Source of the DNA: Prevotella sp. E2-28
GTDB taxonomy: Bacteria > Bacteroidota > Bacteroidia > Bacteroidales > Bacteroidaceae
Assembly (NCBI RefSeq): GCF_022024055.1
Contig: NZ_CP091788.1
Coordinates: forward strand, 558,001-622,000
Direction: 5' to 3'
Length of the DNA stretch: 64,000 nucleotides
Notes under the pieces: generated by a model
Told to the model about the DNA's origin: nothing
The model's database searches: none
Seen by the model: the letters and a program-made list of their open reading frames with translations, nothing else
Shown here: positions 26,434 to 35,700 of the stretch, piece after piece
Position numbering within the stretch: position 1 is the first letter of the stretch
Layout of the letters: every line of letters starts with the position of its first letter
Program-made: the position numbers and the translations under genes

Positions 26434-27198
26434 TTAGTACGACGCTGTACAGGGTATGCCAAGGGCGATGACGCGGTCACGAATGGCATCCAGTTCTTCG
26501 TGAGTGGCTTTCTGTAGCAGTCGGTCGGGCGTCTCGCGGTCTATGGTGTATATCATTACCTGGCTGGGCGCTATCTGTTTTACGGCTTCCAGCCACGGTC
26601 CTACGTATTCCTCAGTGGTGTTGTCGCTATGGTCACCGTGCATGAACATCGTCTGAATGATTACATGACCGTTAAAGCGCTTTAGGTCTTCTATAACACG
26701 GTTCACATCGTAATGTCCGGTAGGGCGGTCCACCTTATTTATATATATAGGGTCTGTCGTGTCAAGCTTCAGGATATTATTGTCCACACGCATCAAGGCA
26801 TCGTGAACGGCCTGACGGTGAATCATCGTGGAGTTGCTCAGTACAGAAACCTTGGCCTTGGGAAAATACTTGTCGCGCAGACGCAGGGTGTCATCGATAA
26901 TCTCCGGGAATTCCGGATTTACCGTGGGCTCGCCATTGCCGGCAAAGGTCAGCACATCGGGTGCCGGCCCGTTTTCCTGCATATCTTTTAACTTGGCTTC
27001 CAGTGCCTCTGCCACTTCTTTACGATGGGGCATAGGCAGGGTGGGGCGGTGGTCGGCATTAAAACCGCATTCGCAATAAATGCAGTCGAATGAGCATACT
27101 TTGCCGTCGGCTGGCAAGAGGTTGATACCCAGTGAGATGCCGAGTCGGCGACTATGAACAGGCCCGAAAATGGGCGAAGGATAGATGATTGTTGCCAT
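26434..27198 (-). CDS. Radical SAM protein (MoaA/wybutosine-synthesis-like family)
   Basis: 254 aa from ATG 27198, preferred because a canonical promoter lies 9-40 nt upstream. The cluster motif CSFDCIYC (CxxxCxxC) binds the [4Fe-4S] and S-adenosylmethionine. DVLTFAGNGEPTVNPEFPEI is the GGEP-like SAM-binding strand, and LKLDTTDP and RPTGHYDVNRVIEDLKRF are typical of this subgroup. Reaction not known. Confidence 0.88.
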   Translation of the reverse strand: MATIIYPSPIFGPVHSRRLGISLGINLLPADGKVCSFDCIYCECGFNADHRPTLPMPHRKEVAEALEAKLKDMQENGPAPDVLTFAGNGEPTVNPEFPEIIDDTLRLRDKYFPKAKVSVLSNSTMIHRQAVHDALMRVDNNILKLDTTDPIYINKVDRPTGHYDVNRVIEDLKRFNGHVIIQTMFMHGDHSDNTTEEYVGPWLEAVKQIAPSQVMIYTIDRETPDRLLQKATHEELDAIRDRVIALGIPCTASY

Positions 27199-27206
27199 AA
27201 TTGGCG

Positions 27207-27238
27207 CAAAAGTACATAAAAAAAATGTAAGTTCCAAA
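27207..27238 (-). promoter_or_regulatory. Promoter of the radical SAM gene
   Basis: Minus strand: TTTG (27238-27235), 20-nt spacer, TACTTTTG (27214-27207). It gives an almost leaderless mRNA. Confidence 0.85.
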
Positions 27239-27464
27239 TAATTTGTTTGGTCGTTTTCATATACATATATACCTTGATGCCGCAATATGCGTCTTTTTAT
27301 AATCGAGAAGAATATTGATTTTAGCCTTCACCTTCACGCTAAATAATTGATATAGTGAAGCATATGGTGAAGGCCGTTTTTTTTATGTACGCATTGCGGT
27401 AGATATACGAATGACTGTCTTGTGTTTTCTATTTTATATTTTCAATCTATACGATTTCAAATAG

Positions 27465-27495
27465 CAAAGGTATAACTTTTCCAGATGAAGTGCAA
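27465..27495 (-). promoter_or_regulatory. Orphan canonical promoter reading left
   Basis: Minus strand: TTG (27495-27493), 20-nt spacer, TACCTTTG (27472-27465). No gene follows within 250 nt; only the hairpin region does. Candidate promoter of a small RNA. Confidence 0.6.
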
Positions 27496-27702
27496 TGTTT
27501 TCTGATTAAAAATGCTTGATTTTATCCTGCTGACGTATGTCGGTAGTTCTTTTGACGAACATAGGCAGTATTTATGGCCGTAGTCTGCAAAACGTACTCA
27601 ATAGATTAAGACTAAAATAGGGCTTCACCACATCTCGCAGATATATAGGTGTTTACGGTGAATGTGAAACCTAAATTTTAATCATTTTCAAATGTGAGAA
27701 AT

Positions 27703-27733
27703 GGGCTTGTAAAGCACATTCCAAGCCCTTTTT
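27703..27733 (+). terminator. Rho-independent terminator in the intergenic region
   Basis: GGGCTTG (27703-27709) pairs with CAAGCCC (27722-27728), then TTTTT. No coding gene precedes it on this strand. Confidence 0.7.
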
Positions 27734-27776
27734 GTTGTAATAATCAGCTATTTATATCAAAAAATCAAGGAATAAC

Positions 27777-27807
27777 TTGGTCAATTCACGAATTATTCGT
27801 ACCTTTG
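27777..27807 (+). promoter_or_regulatory. Promoter of rpsO
   Basis: TTG (27777-27779), 20-nt spacer, TACCTTTG (27800-27807). It leaves a leader of ~105 nt with a CGACGA/TCGTTG hairpin (~27838-27855) that could serve ribosomal-protein autoregulation. Confidence 0.85.
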
Positions 27808-27919
27808 CACCCGCTTTTCGGAAAATCCGATGCATTCGACGACGCGATTCGTTGTGATTAAGGCGCTGAGCGTGGGAAGAATGTTATGGCAACAACTTAT
27901 TAATCATTTAATTACAATT

Positions 27920-28189
27920 ATGTATCTCGATCACGCAAAGAAAGAAGAGATCTTCAACGAGTTTGGTAAGGGCAATACCGATACTGGTAGCGCTGAGAGC
28001 CAGATCGCACTGTTCACCTATCGTATTAAGCACCTCACTGAGCACCTGAAGGAGAACCACAAGGACTTCGTAACTGCTCGTTCACTGACTAAGATGGTAG
28101 GTCGTCGTCGTAAGCTTCTGAAGTATCTCTACGTCAACGATATCAATCGTTATCGTGCTATTGTGAAGGCTCTGGGTCTGCGTAAGTAA
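27920..28189 (+). CDS. rpsO: 30S ribosomal protein S15
   Basis: 89 aa, the standard S15 length, from ATG 27920 (MYLDHAKKEEIFNEFG). Conserved features: TGSAESQIALFTYRIKHLTEHL, HKDFVTARSLTKMVGRRRKLLKYL and the C-terminal RYRAIVKALGLRK. It binds 16S rRNA at the h20-h22 junction. Monocistronic, with a strong promoter upstream and terminator downstream. Confidence 0.98.
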   Translation: MYLDHAKKEEIFNEFGKGNTDTGSAESQIALFTYRIKHLTEHLKENHKDFVTARSLTKMVGRRRKLLKYLYVNDINRYRAIVKALGLRK

Positions 28190-28214
28190 TTCCCGCTATT
28201 CACACAAAAAATAT

Positions 28215-28254
28215 AAAGCCCCGCCAGTCGTTCTGATTGGCGGGGCTTTTTTAT
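28215..28254 (+). terminator. Terminator of rpsO, overlapping the end of the facing regulator gene
   Basis: AAAGCCCCGCCA (28215-28226) pairs with TGGCGGGGCTTT (28238-28249), followed by T. The stop of the leftward regulator (28251) abuts the stem. Confidence 0.9.
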
Positions 28255-29363
28255 TTATATGATTTTTTCTCTTTTTGTTTTGCTCTGTAATAGGAGTTGT
28301 AAGAAGAGAATCCAGATGCCTGAGCAGCGGATTCCATTGTCTCGTTGGGGTGTTCTGCTATGTACTGCTCGTAGTGAATCAAACGCAGGTGGTTGATATA
28401 ATTAGCAAACGACCCGAAGTAGTGCTGTAAGGTCATTGAGACGTAGGTTCGGCTATAGGATGTATGGCTAACTACATCATCAAGTTTAAGGTGCTGATCG
28501 AGAAAAGCTTTTTTGCCTATGACATAGCTTTCAATCTCTTCTGCAATAAGGCGCATGCGTTCTTCTGATTCGGTGTTTTCAGAATCAGATATAGAGTTGT
28601 CATTGTATGGGTCGTGCTCATCTTCACTAGAGGTCAATAAGATGGCCTTACGACGCCATGCTGGTAAGACGGTAATGAGTAGCACGACATTGAAGATGGC
28701 CAGTAGCACATGCTCTACGGCCATAATAGCCTTGGAATCCATGATGTAGGCAGGCCAGAGTATGGGCACCAGTGCCAGAGGCATGAGCCATACCCTGCGG
28801 GCATAGTCGGCAGGAAAGTCATCTGGGTTGGAATAATTAGCATCGCGGGCTTCATGTAGCCATCGGCCAACCTGCCCCATTGCTATGCTGCTGTATCCCA
28901 TCATGATAATGCTCTCTATTGTAATAATAGTCTGCCAAAACCGTAAGCCCTCTGAATTTAGGCACCTGAACGGCAGCCATGCGTTAAGCACGGGAATGAG
29001 CATCGTGGCAATCACTATGATGGCGGCTATCCAACTGATAGACTTCCAACGGGTCCATTGCTTTACGGTGCCTGTGAAACAGAGCATTAGCAAACCACAA
29101 TAGAAGAAATGTGTACCAGGGAAATACGATTTCATCAATAGCCATGCTGCCTCGTCGTTAGGATTGATGACGTAAGGCAGCAGCACTACAGACACCGCAT
29201 AGACCAGTACCTGTAATTTGCGGTCAGGCCAGATGTAGGCATAACGCTCCTTTGGCGCACGGCAGGTGTGCCACCAGCGTACTGCTGAGAAAAACCAGCA
29301 ACTTGTCAGGTATAGCATTGCTGCTAGGCCATAGAAATAATATGGGGGAAGTGAAAAATCCAT
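28251..29363 (-). CDS. Membrane-embedded AraC-type regulator, unit 1
   Basis: 370 aa from ATG 29363 (MDFSLPPYYFYG). This start is chosen because it matches the paralogue at 48743 and lies downstream of a canonical promoter. Residues 1-~240 contain six to seven hydrophobic helices (AAMLYLTSCWFFSAV, FFYCGLLMLCFTG). After an acidic linker, an AraC-type helix-turn-helix occupies ~275-370 (HTSYSRTYVSMTLQHYFG, ASGFSSYNSYYRAKQK). It probably senses an envelope or membrane signal and controls the divergent giant gene at 29722. Its membrane half is clearly similar to that of 48743-49858 (shared SAVRWxHTC and AYIWPDRK). Confidence 0.85.
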   Translation of the reverse strand: MDFSLPPYYFYGLAAMLYLTSCWFFSAVRWWHTCRAPKERYAYIWPDRKLQVLVYAVSVVLLPYVINPNDEAAWLLMKSYFPGTHFFYCGLLMLCFTGTVKQWTRWKSISWIAAIIVIATMLIPVLNAWLPFRCLNSEGLRFWQTIITIESIIMMGYSSIAMGQVGRWLHEARDANYSNPDDFPADYARRVWLMPLALVPILWPAYIMDSKAIMAVEHVLLAIFNVVLLITVLPAWRRKAILLTSSEDEHDPYNDNSISDSENTESEERMRLIAEEIESYVIGKKAFLDQHLKLDDVVSHTSYSRTYVSMTLQHYFGSFANYINHLRLIHYEQYIAEHPNETMESAAQASGFSSYNSYYRAKQKEKKSYK

Positions 29364-29399
29364 CACGTGTTTATGGGCTATATTGCTTATTTTATGATG

Positions 29400-29431
29400 C
29401 AAAGGTAGTAATAAATATTTCTTTTGGCAAA
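29400..29431 (-). promoter_or_regulatory. Promoter of regulator 1
   Basis: Minus strand: TTTG (29431-29428), 20-nt spacer, TACCTTTG (29407-29400); leader ~30 nt. Confidence 0.85.
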
Positions 29432-29528
29432 GATTCTGATTAAAAATCATCAAAACCGTTTGTGTTATAGTATAAAAGATGCTAAATGTCGATGGAATCA
29501 GCGTTTTTTTTAATTTTGCCATGCATAT

Positions 29529-29613
29529 TTTGTACAATTTGCAATGTTTGTAGTCGGGAAAATGCAATATATTCTTTATAAATTGCAATATATTTGTACG
29601 ATTTGTAATGTTG
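29529..29613. promoter_or_regulatory. Operator-like direct repeats upstream of the 2167-aa gene
   Basis: TTTGTACRATTTGYAATGTT occurs at 29529 and 29593 (offset 64 bp, about six turns). Between them AAT(T)GCAATATATT occurs twice (29561, 29581; offset 20). This is the typical size and phasing for AraC-family binding. The right copy abuts the promoter. Confidence 0.6.
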
Positions 29614-29639
29614 TTTTTTCAGAAAAAAGAATACCTTTG
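29611..29639 (+). promoter_or_regulatory. Promoter of the 2167-aa surface protein
   Basis: TTG (29611-29613), 18-nt spacer (slightly short), TACCTTTG (29632-29639). The leader contains TCAACCATAAACA at 29674-29686. Confidence 0.7.
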
Positions 29640-29673
29640 TGCGCGCAAAATGAAGTACCCCGGAAAATGAGGC

Positions 29674-29686
29674 TCAACCATAAACA
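29674..29686 (+). repeat. Shared leader motif, copy 1
   Basis: TCAACCATAAACA in the 5' leader; also found at 37608 and, as TCAACCATAAGC, at 50050, always between a TACCTTTG element and the first gene of a surface unit. Confidence 0.65.
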
Positions 29687-29721
29687 GTAATTTTTTTAAT
29701 CAACATATTTTTAACAAAAAA

Positions 29722-32700
29722 ATGCAAAAGAGAAAATTTCTTTTATTTACGATGAGGCTATTTTTATGCCTCTTCGTTCTGTGCACCTCTATAGGAGCGT
29801 GGGCAGATGACACCTCCATCAATGTGGATGGTGTCAACGGCAATGGTAAGCTAAAAGGTGCAGGCACCTTGGCAGACCCATATCTGATTGGCGATAGCCT
29901 TGATTGGGTGGCTTTCGCCGATAGTGTTACTAATGGCGTGTCCTATGATGGGAAATATTTCAGGATGACGGCTGATATTACCGTTTCAAAGATGGCAGGA
30001 TTGGATGACAAAAGATTCATGGGTACTTTTGATGGTGGCTGCTATACTATGACCCTTGATAAGCTGTCATCTACTACTGAGACATGTGCACCCTTCCGCT
30101 ATGTAGAAGGAGCTACCATTAGGAACCTTCACATTACGGGAACGGTTATTGCCGGTTCTCACAGCTCTAACGATAAGTTCCGCGGTGGTTTTATCGGTAG
30201 AAGTTCAGGACATGTCTTCATTGATAATTGCTGGAGTAGCGTAACCATCACTACTTCTATCAACGGCGATGGTACACATGGTGGTTTTGTTGGTATAAAC
30301 GACGGTAATCTCACCATAACCAACAGCCTTTTTGACGGTACAATCTCTGGTTCTAGCACCTATGCTAACAGTGGATTCGTAGGTTGGACTGGTGGTAATA
30401 TAGTTAATATCAAGAACTGCTTGATGGCAGGAACCATGAATGTTAAAACCACGAATGGTGCAACTTTCAGCCGTGGTAATGAGAATAATACAGCTTCTAA
30501 CATTAAAGTTGTAAATAGCTATTATGTAACTTCTCACGGCACTATTCAGGGTACGTCAGTTGGCGATATGCCCAATGATACACTTCTTGAAGCCCTCGGT
30601 AGCGTATGGGAAATCAAAAACGATAAGGTAGTTCCCTTTATCGATTATCAAAATATCTATACTGCAACTGTTGCAGGACTGGAGCATCCTTTATTATGGA
30701 CAGGTAATGCTATCGATGCGAATTATACCGTTAAGGATGATCACGGCAACGTATTGACCCTTGGCACTGACTATACTTCTGCTATTTCCCCAGAAGAGGT
30801 TCTGGAAGTAGGCGAATATACATTGACCATCACAGGTGTCAATTCTTATAAAGGCACTAAGACAATTAGTTTCAATGTCAACAAACAACTTAGTGGCGAC
30901 GGTACTTTGGAAGCACCTTATCTGATTAGCAATGCTAATGACTGGAATACCTTCTCATCAAATGTGAATGCTGGTGACAGCTATAGCAATGCATACGTTA
31001 AGTTTGCTGATGAGTTTGATAATACAGAAAGTCCTGTAACAGTTCAAGTGGGTATTGGCATTGAGAAACCTTTCAGCGGCACATTACTTGGTAATAATAA
31101 GACTCTGCACGTTAATCTGACGAACACCGTTAATGAGACCAACGAAGTTGCACAGGGTGTGGCTCCATTCCATTATATTAAAAATGCTACTATCAAGGAT
31201 TTGACTATCGCAGGTACTATTTCATCTGCTAGCTATCACACTTCTGGTCTTGTGGGCTTTGCCGATGGTGAAAACCTCTTGGAAGGCTGTGTAGTCAATG
31301 CAACTCTGAATATTACCAATAATTATGCCGGTGGTATTGTTGGACATGGCCGCAGTTCTGCTACAACTATCAAGGACTGTATTTTCGCAGGTTCTATCAA
31401 TGGCGGAAACACCTCTCGTTCTAATATCGGTGGCATCTGGGGCTGGAGCGATACTGCACAACCCAAACTTCAGAACTGTCTGGAAAAAGGTACATACATC
31501 TACATCTCGTCTATGCATCCGATGGGATTGCAGGGTAATAGCGGCAGCATAACTGATTGCTATTATCTGACTGCACAGAAGGGATCGCCCTCTAATGTCT
31601 GCACTGTAAGCGGTGCAACCAGAGTTTATACTGCAGAGCAAGCTGGTAAGATCACTAAATATCAGAAACTCGTAGATGGTGCTGATTATTATTTGGAGGG
31701 AAACTCTTCCATCACCGGTCTGAAAGATATCTATGAGGAAAACAATGGTTCTGGTATTTACATTACTTATACTGTTAATTTTAATGGTGCAGCCTTAACG
31801 GCTGATACTGACTATACAGTGACTATTACGGATAGTAATAATCAGGTTGTAACAGATAGTGTCAAGGTTAGAGGCATTTATAAGCTGACCGTTACAGGTA
31901 CAGGAGAATATCGCGGTTCTATGAGCAAAGACATCACCGTGCTTGGCTTGCTTTCTGGTGACGGTTCTGTAGAAACACCATACCTTATTAATAATAATGA
32001 GGACTGGGATATTTTTGCCGCGAATGTCAATAACGGCAGAAACTATAATGGAAAATACATCCAGATGACCGATAGCATCACTGTTACAAAGATGGCTGGC
32101 GTCAATAAGGACAACAGTTTCCAGGGAACCTTCCTCGGTACTGCCGGTAAGGCCATGAAGCTCAACCTGACGGGTACAGCCAACGACTGCGCACCGTTCG
32201 CTAATTTGAAGGATGCTACCATTAAGGATCTGAACATTACTGGTACCATTACTACTGGCTATAAGTATGCTGCCAGCATCGCAGCTCATACCTACGGAAC
32301 TACCAATATTAAGAACTGCGTGAGCACAGTAGAGATTACCAGTACCTTCCCCAATGCTAATACAGACGGTACGCACGCAGGTTTCGTGGCTGTGAAAGAG
32401 AGTCAGTGTGTACTGAATATCGATAGTTGTGTGTTCCGCGGCAAACTGCTGGGCGCTAATGCTACCTCTAATGGCGGTTTCGTGGGATTTGCTAATCAAG
32501 ATGGCAATAAAATGATTAGCTATACCGACTGTCTGTTTGCGCCTGCTGAGATAACGATGAGTGCAGAGAATAGTGCTACCTTCAACCGTAATGGTGTTAA
32601 CACCTTCACCCGTACGTACTATCTGACACAATTTGGTGAAGCGCAAGGTAACAAGGTTGTTGTTGATGTTCCTGAGAATGATGTTTACAAAGCAGTTATT

Positions 32701-35700
32701 GCAGTAGATGGTGAAAACTACAATGCTATATGTAATGTGACGGGCCTTGAAAAATTCTATCGTTATACTGGCGATGCTATTTCTGTAGTTCCTGTAGTGA
32801 CATTCGGTAGCCAGAAGCTTACATTAGACACAGACTATACGGTGACCATTAAGGATAGTAAGGATTCTATTGTGGCTCTTGACAGTCTGAAGATGGTTGG
32901 TGATTACACCATCAAGATTGTGGGTGCAGGTGACTATGAGGGTGAGTTGACCGACTCTTTCCGTATCTTCAAAGGTGAATTCCTTAATGGTTACGCTTTT
33001 GAAACAGACACCGATGATGATGGTACGTATTATCTGATTAATAATGCTGAAGACTTTGAACGTCTGGCTGCCTATGTCAACAGCAAAGATAACGTGTCAA
33101 ACGGCCAGCGCTTCGTGCAGATGAATAATATCACCGTTAGCACAATGGTTGGCTCAAACGAGAAGAGGAGCTTCCAGGGTATCTACGATGGAGGCAATAA
33201 TACCTTGACTATTGACCTGAATGGTACAATTGAATATTGCGCACCGTTCTCTTATTTAAAGAATGCAACTATTAAGGATCTGAATATTGCAGGTACAATC
33301 ACTACTGGCAAAAAGTATGGCGCTAGTCTTGCAGGTACTGCTTATGGTACTGTCAATATTACAAATTGTGTGAGCACAGCAGAGATTATCAGTACCTTCG
33401 AGACTGCCAATACGGACGGTACGCATGGTGGTTTCATGGCCTTGACTCAGGGCGGATCTGAAGTGAACTTCAGCAACTGCGTATTTAAGGGCAAACTGTT
33501 GGGCGCTAATGCTACCTCTAATGGCGGCTTCGTGGGATGGAATGGTTCTAAGATTAACTTTACAGACTGTCTGTTCGCCCCAGCAGAGATAACGATGAGT
33601 GCTGAAGAAAGTGCTACTTTCAACCGTAATAGTAATAGCACATTCACCCGTGCTTACTATCTGGAAGCATACGGTGAAGCCCAAGGACTCAAGGTGTTGG
33701 CTGAGGCGCCTGCAACTACAATGTATAAAGAAGTTACAGCAGCTGACGGTAATACCTACTTCGCTCCCTGTGATGTTACGGGGGTTAATGAATTATATGT
33801 GCATACTGGCGATGCTATTTCTGTAGTTCCTGTAGTGACATTCGGTAGCCAGAAGCTTACATTAGACACCGACTATACGGTGACTATCAAGGATAGTAAG
33901 GATTCCATTGTGGCTCCTGACAGCCTAAAGTCGATTGGTGATTACACCATCAAGATAGCTGGCGCAGGTGACTATAAGGGTTCACATACCTTGAACTTCC
34001 GCATCGTTAATGGTGAGGTACTTAATGGTTACGCTTTTGAAACAGGCACCGATGACGAAGGCACATTCTATATGATTAGTAGTGCAGAAGACTTTGAAAG
34101 TCTGGCCGCTTACGTCAACAGCGCTGATAACGTGTCAAGCGGCAAACGCTTTGTGCAGATGAATAATATCACTGTTAGCACAATGGTTGGTCCAAATGAG
34201 CAAAAGAGTTTCCAGGGTATCTACGATGGTGGTAATAATACCTTGACGCTTGCTATTTCGGCTTCACAGAATGTTGCAGGTCCCTTCCATGACATTAAGA
34301 ATGCAACGATTAAGAATTTGAAAATTGACGGAACACTAACTAACAGTGGTAAACAGAATGGTGGCGTGGCTGGCTATTCATACGGGACGGTAAACATATC
34401 GAACTGTGTTGTCAGTGCAAGCATCAACTGCGGTTTCACTGGTGACTCTTCTAATGGCGGCTTTATTGCTCATATTCAGAATGGTAGTGTTACTTTCAAT
34501 GACTGTGTATTTAATGGAAGACTGCTTGGTGAAACAGCGACATGTTCAGGTGGTTTTGTAGGATGGAGAGATAATAAAAATATTGTCATTACTTACAATA
34601 ACTGTCTGTTCGCTCCTACCGAGGTAACCATGAGTGCTGAGGGTAGTGCAACCTTCAACCGTAATAAGACTGATAACAATAAGTATAACAGCTGTTATTA
34701 TCTGACACAATTTGGTGATGTCCAGGGTGTCAAGGTGTTGGCTGAGGCACCTGCAACAATGTCTAAGATATTTGCAGCAGCTGACGGTAATACCTATTAT
34801 ATTCCTGGTGACGTTACAGTTACAGGCATAGAAGATCTTTATTTTTATTTTGGCGGTGTTGTTTCTGTAACTCCGGGAGTAGAATTTAGTGGCGAAAAGC
34901 TTACGTTAGACACTGACTATACGGTGACTATTAAGGATAGTAAGGGTGCAATTGTGACTCCTGACAGCCTGAAGGCGGTTGGTAATTATACCATTATTAT
35001 TGCAGGTGCAGGTAACTATACGGGTGAACAGACCGACTCCTTCCGCATCTATGCCTTTGAAACAGCCACCGATGACGAAGGCACTTTCTATATGATTAGT
35101 AGTGCGGAAGACTTTGAACATCTGGCCGCTTATGTCAACAGCGCTGATAACGTGTCAAGCGGCAAACGCTTCGTGCAGATGGACAATATGACTATCAATA
35201 CGGTTGTGGGTCTTGATGAAGGCAAGAGCTTCCAGGGAACCTATGATGGTGGTCATCATACCTTGACGCTCGACCTGACGGCAAGTGCTAACGACTGCGC
35301 ACCATTCGCTAGTCTGAAGAATGCTACTGTTAAGAATCTGAATATTGATGGCAGCATCACCACTGACTATAAATATAGCTCAAGTATTGCTGGACACACC
35401 TATGGTACGAACCACATTCAGAACTGCGTGAGCACAGTAGTGATTACCAGCACCTTCACTACTGCTGGAAGTGATGGTACACACGCAGGCTTCGTGGGTG
35501 AGAACTCTGGATCTGCCTACCTGTATTTCAACAACTGTGCTTTCAAAGGTAAGCTCCTTGGCGGCAATGCCATTAAGGTAAGTGGATTCCTGGGATGGAA
35601 CCAAGGCGAACTGGTTTCTTATACCGACTGTTTGTTTGCTCCTGCCGAGGTAACCATGAGTGCCGAGGGCAGTGCCACCTTCAACCGAAACGGTAAAAAT

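Larger units (their letters stand above)
27239..27776. other. Gene-free structured region upstream of rpsO
   Basis: No convincing gene. It holds a hairpin (GCCTTCACC near 27333, GGTGAAGGC near 27366) followed on the plus strand by eight T, imperfect inverted repeats around it (CCGCAATATGCGT ~27280 and ACGCATTGCGG ~27390), a leftward canonical promoter at 27465-27495, a second TTCACC/GGTGAA pair at ~27624/27658, and a rightward terminator at 27703-27733. Confidence 0.6.

Noticed and set aside
27240..27400. Inverted repeats in the rpsO upstream region as a miniature transposon
   Set aside because: The repeats are imperfect and no target-site duplication is seen; a structured RNA or terminator explains them as well.
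29364..29588. Longer N-terminus for regulator 1 (start at 29588)
   Set aside because: It would cross the canonical promoter at 29400-29431; the paralogue begins at the equivalent of 29363.
31795..32646. 283-codon frame antisense within the 2167-aa gene
   Set aside because: Arises from repetitive codon use in the modules; similar antisense frames recur in each repeat.
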